Program-made: the position numbers and the translations under genes
DNA from: JANOYY01 sp043720395
GTDB lineage: Bacteria > Actinomycetota > Acidimicrobiia > Acidimicrobiales > JANYDT01
NCBI GenBank assembly: GCA_043720395.1
Contig: JAYSSR010000014.1
Coordinates: 71,520 to 135,519, forward strand
Length of the DNA: 64,000 bases
Direction of reading: 5' to 3'
Notes under the pieces: model-generated
The model's database searches: none
The model's input: the letters and a program-made list of their open reading frames with translations, nothing else
What the model was told of the DNA's origin: nothing
Part shown: positions 62,001 to 64,000 of the stretch, in pieces
How positions within the stretch are numbered: the first letter of the stretch is position 1
How the letters are laid out: the number at the start of each line of letters is the position of its first letter

Positions 62001-62626
62001 CGTTGTACCAGCACGTGGACGATCTGGACCTCGTGGCCCTCATCGATGAGTTGGTTCGTGAAGAGGCGGTGCCGTATCTCGCCGCGCTGCGATTTACCGA
62101 GTCGGGCCTTGCCAAGCATGAGGAATGGCAGAAGGTGTGGCGGTTGCAACGCGAGGAAGACGCTACGGGTGCGACGCTCGATATTGGTGTTCCACCGAAG
62201 TACAACAACAAGGATTTCCAGGGCGTCGCCTGGACGCATCGGGGCAAACTCGACGTGCCGAAGGAGCGTTTCATTTCCTATCCGGGGGCGGAACGAGAAG
62301 GCGATGCCAGTCTCGTGATCGCGTGGGCCGGCTGGGATCATTTGGAGCGGGCCCGTGCGTTGGCGGCGCATTTCATTGAAGCCGAGGCGGCCGGTCGGCC
62401 TGCGGAAACCGTGCTGTGGCCGATGCTCGCCGGGTTGGCGGAGCTTGTTCCGTGGATCGTGCAGTGGCACAACGAACCGAACGCGGAGTTGGGCGGGGAG
62501 CGGGCGGGAGCGTGGTTCCGCTCGTTCGTCGACACGTCGGCTCGTCGCCATGGCACCACCCCGGTTGATCTTGTGAACGCCCGTCCGGTCGTTGCCCGCA
62601 CGCGCAAGCCCAGAAAGAAGTCCTGA
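59081..62626 (+). CDS. pglX: BREX-2 adenine-specific DNA methyltransferase PglX
   Basis: 1,181 residues. The N-terminal helical part (KLDWVEGWIAQGAVGWVLGCVFVRFCEDNGLVDEPR) is characteristic of BREX-2 PglX. SAM-binding motif I is LIDPTCGSGHFLLGAFDRL (about residue 232) and the catalytic motif IV is VVGNPPYIVV (about residue 364), giving an N6-adenine amino-methyltransferase. A target-recognition region (~480-830) and a long C-terminal domain follow. PglX marks host DNA at a non-palindromic site so that the BREX/Pgl machinery can tell phage from self. It ends 1 nt before pglY. Codon use in the middle (60.7-61.4 kb) is AT-richer, as expected for a swapped recognition domain. Confidence 0.95.
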   Translation: MIGPKELLDESKKLVKRLVADMRISIAANEHLAASVDAEYAKALSANRTGLSKLDWVEGWIAQGAVGWVLGCVFVRFCEDNGLVDEPRLSGPGNRLALAKDHRSAYLVSNPAHDDRHWLRHVFTAYAALPGTSGIFGPANPVWLLAPTADGGREITEFWWTLAADRNEVRFEFTDPDLTTRFLGDLYQDLSDHAKKTFALLQTPIFVEEFILDRTLDPAVETFGVAEVRLIDPTCGSGHFLLGAFDRLVARWREAAPGTSDREIARRALDAIAGVDLNPFAASIARFRLLVSALKVSGSRRLADAPDFPIHVAVGDSLRHGELETELPGINVDHLVAEHHSYSSEDVAEARRLLTQQYHAVVGNPPYIVVKDKAVNELYRRRFKTCKGKYSLGVPFTEKFWTLAVRGDGLDKAQAGYVGLITANSFMKREMGSKLIEEWLPHRDLTHVIDTSGAYIPGHGTPTVILLGRNRLPVLDTVRTVMGIRGEPSRPTDAAKGLVWSSIMELVDRPGEQSAYVSVTDLQRTLLGKHPWSIGGGGASELKELLHATTTRLEDLIKSIGFVGISGFDDIALRETAAFQRNLVEQHTVQPLVSGDQVRDWGCSTKISAYFPYRDGELLELEGMTNAIRTLWPHRTMLRNRPTFSGRTYADEGRPWWEWHQINQDRLKTPLSIVFAFVATHNHFVLDRGGKVFKQSAPVIKLPAGSNEDAHLPLLGLLNSSTFGMLMRFGAPDKGNGGIGGGIASEDWERFFMFNGSLLEKMPVPTSLETPYGQLLDGLATALAAVSPESLCAAQPPTATILTDAHERCNTIRAQMISAQEELDWHVYRLYGLVDEDLTYPIEQLPDLALGERAFEIVLARKMADGEEDTTWFKRHGSTPITELPEHWPDGYRALVQRRIDLIESDLNIGLIEKPEYKRRWNTASWETQEHDALRSWLLDRLESDRYWGTPEVTTVGRLAGQARRDGEFVRVAALYQHVDDLDLVALIDELVREEAVPYLAALRFTESGLAKHEEWQKVWRLQREEDATGATLDIGVPPKYNNKDFQGVAWTHRGKLDVPKERFISYPGAEREGDASLVIAWAGWDHLERARALAAHFIEAEAAGRPAETVLWPMLAGLAELVPWIVQWHNEPNAELGGERAGAWFRSFVDTSARRHGTTPVDLVNARPVVARTRKPRKKS

Positions 62627-62627
62627 G

Positions 62628-64000
62628 ATGGCTCCGTCGCCCGCCGAAACGTCCACACTGTCCACCCAGCTGCTGGCCGAGTACATCGACCTGCCGATCG
62701 CGGTGCACAAGACCGACTTCGTGGTCACGCTCGAGTCGGGCATCGCGGAACCGGGCCGAACGGTTGCGGACTATGAGGCAACACCGCAGTTGGTCGGCTG
62801 CTTCGACCGCGCGCTCGGGATGGTCTCGGCCTCGATCCGCGATCGTCGTTCGATGGGTGCGTTCCTGCACGGAAGCTTTGGTTCCGGCAAGAGCCACTTC
62901 ATGGCGGTGCTCGATCTGATCCTCGACGGCAACTCACAGGCCCGCTCAATCCCCGAACTCGGCAGCGTCATCACCAAGTACAACCCCGACCTGCAGGGCC
63001 GCAAGGTGCTCGTGGTGCCGTTCCACTTCGTGGACGCGTCGTCGATGGAGCAGATCATCCTCGGCGGCTACGTGCGCCACATCGAATCGAAGCATCCAGG
63101 CGCACCCACACCACGCGTCTACGCAGCCGACCATCTCATCGACGATGCCGTGGCACAACGGGCAGACATCGGCGACGTGGGATTCTTCCGCTCGCTCTCC
63201 AAGGCCAACGACGGCGACGATGCATGGGGCGACCTCGGCGGTTCCTGGGACGCGGCCCGCTTCGATGCCGCGGTCGCGTCGAGCGACTCCAAGGTGCGCG
63301 ACGCGTTGGTCAGCGCGCTGCTTGCCACGATCTTCTCGGCGATCAAGAAGCAGGCCGCTTCGACGGGGAGCGGGTTCCTCCCCTTCGAGGAGGGTCTCGA
63401 AGTAGTAAGTGCACATGCTAAATCGCTCGGCTACGACGCGCTCGTGTTCTTCTGCGACGAACTCGTTCTCTGGCTCGCCCAGCGCATCGCCGAGAGCGGC
63501 TTTGTCGGCCGTGAAGCACAGAAGCTCGCCAAGCTTGTCGACGCCAACCACACCCGTCGCCCGGCACCGATCGTGAGCTTCATCGCTCGTCAGCGTGACC
63601 TGCGCGAACTGGTCGGTGATTCGCACGTGGGCAGCGAACAGCAGGCCGTGACCGATGCCTTGAAGCTGTGGGAGGGCCGCTTCGATCGCATCAATTTCGA
63701 GGACCACAACCTTCCGCTCATCGCCCAGAAGCGTCTCCTACGTCCTCGAAGCGACGCTGCTTTGCTGGCGATCGACGACGTGTTCGCCAAGATGCGAGCC
63801 AACATGGAGGGCCGCAAAGAGTTCGACGTGCTCCTCACCGACACGGCAAGTGCCGATGACTTCCGCAAGCTGTATCCGTTCAGTCCGGCCCTCGTTGGGG
63901 CGCTCGTGGCCTTGAGCGGCGTGATGCAACGCGATCGCACCGCGCTGAAGGCCATGGCGCAGCTCCTCGCCCAGCAGCGCACCACGTTGCGGCTCGGACA
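62628..64000 (+). CDS. pglY: BREX-2 P-loop ATPase PglY (partial)
   Basis: Runs off the right edge after 457 codons. The N-terminus VHKTDFVVTLESGI and Walker A HGSFGSGKSHF (residues 81-91) are diagnostic of the PglY/BrxC ATPases, followed by Walker B-like LVFFCDELVLWL near residue 270 and SFIARQRDLRELVG. Full-length PglY is over 1,000 residues. PglY/BrxC belongs to the STAND-like ATPases of the BREX complex and is required for defence. pglZ and the other BREX-2 genes are expected just beyond the window. Confidence 0.93.
   Translation, partial: MAPSPAETSTLSTQLLAEYIDLPIAVHKTDFVVTLESGIAEPGRTVADYEATPQLVGCFDRALGMVSASIRDRRSMGAFLHGSFGSGKSHFMAVLDLILDGNSQARSIPELGSVITKYNPDLQGRKVLVVPFHFVDASSMEQIILGGYVRHIESKHPGAPTPRVYAADHLIDDAVAQRADIGDVGFFRSLSKANDGDDAWGDLGGSWDAARFDAAVASSDSKVRDALVSALLATIFSAIKKQAASTGSGFLPFEEGLEVVSAHAKSLGYDALVFFCDELVLWLAQRIAESGFVGREAQKLAKLVDANHTRRPAPIVSFIARQRDLRELVGDSHVGSEQQAVTDALKLWEGRFDRINFEDHNLPLIAQKRLLRPRSDAALLAIDDVFAKMRANMEGRKEFDVLLTDTASADDFRKLYPFSPALVGALVALSGVMQRDRTALKAMAQLLAQQRTTLRLG

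Overview
The window is high-GC DNA with actinobacterial traits: many GTG starts, ATGA/GTGA gene overlaps, near-leaderless promoters, a mycobacterial-type LexA box, a DevR-like response regulator, a BREX type 2 (Pgl) operon and very many fatty-acid/steroid-type catabolic genes. The gene mix suggests an environmental actinobacterium, possibly of the Acidimicrobiia. That placement is inference; there is no rRNA or other taxonomic marker here.

Layout. (1) 1-5.8 kb: the N-terminal 1,918 codons of a secreted alpha-2-macroglobulin-like protein with a thioester motif, cut by the left edge. (2) 5.9-8.0 kb: an AAA ATPase/HNH nuclease pair resembling Septu (PtuA/PtuB). (3) 8.0-11.3 kb: a DevR/DosR-like module with response regulator, PAS histidine kinase, flavin-type PPOX protein and a small orphan protein that looks like a kinase dimerisation domain with its phospho-acceptor His replaced. 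DosR-box-like palindromes flank the module, and a 17-bp hairpin overlaps a start codon. (4) 11.3-17.3 kb, minus strand: a broken GNAT/ADP-forming acyl-CoA synthetase gene, a long-chain acyl-CoA ligase, deoC, a small zinc-finger protein and an acyl-CoA dehydrogenase. (5) 17.5-50.2 kb: a large catabolic region. It holds four more acyl-CoA ligases, two side-by-side acyl-CoA dehydrogenase pairs, three crotonases, three SDRs, a FAS1-like/MaoC dehydratase and an amidohydrolase / thiolase-like aldolase / DUF35 operon with a GntR-type regulator. dinB (with SOS box), a GMC oxidoreductase, an ABC exporter with a CRP-type operator, a Uma2 protein and an AT-richer glycosyltransferase gene are interspersed. 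(6) 50.4-64 kb: a defence island. It contains a toxin-antitoxin-like pair, a decayed duplicate of that pair, an unknown four-helix membrane protein, then pglW, a RloA/RloB (AAA ATPase + TOPRIM) pair, pglX and the start of pglY, which runs off the right edge.

How it works together. The catabolic genes supply activation (ligases), alpha-beta dehydrogenation (ACADs), hydration (crotonases, MaoC), oxidation (SDRs) and C-C cleavage (thiolase/aldolase + DUF35) of acyl-CoA substrates; the asymmetric ACAD pairs and the aldolase-DUF35 pair recall steroid side-chain degradation. The right end is a BREX-2 system with an embedded AAA-TOPRIM pair, which has the architecture of a PARIS-like guard against anti-restriction proteins.

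Intergenic regions are rich in structured repeats. The most notable is a 79-bp palindromic element present three times with constant length. Others are two ACGTTGGGA-type hairpins, two ACCACCC-type hairpins, a tandemly duplicated hairpin at 47.65-47.78 kb, and a nested palindrome between pglW and rloA. No intergenic stretch exceeds 300 bp, and I saw no tRNA, rRNA, CRISPR array or insertion sequence.
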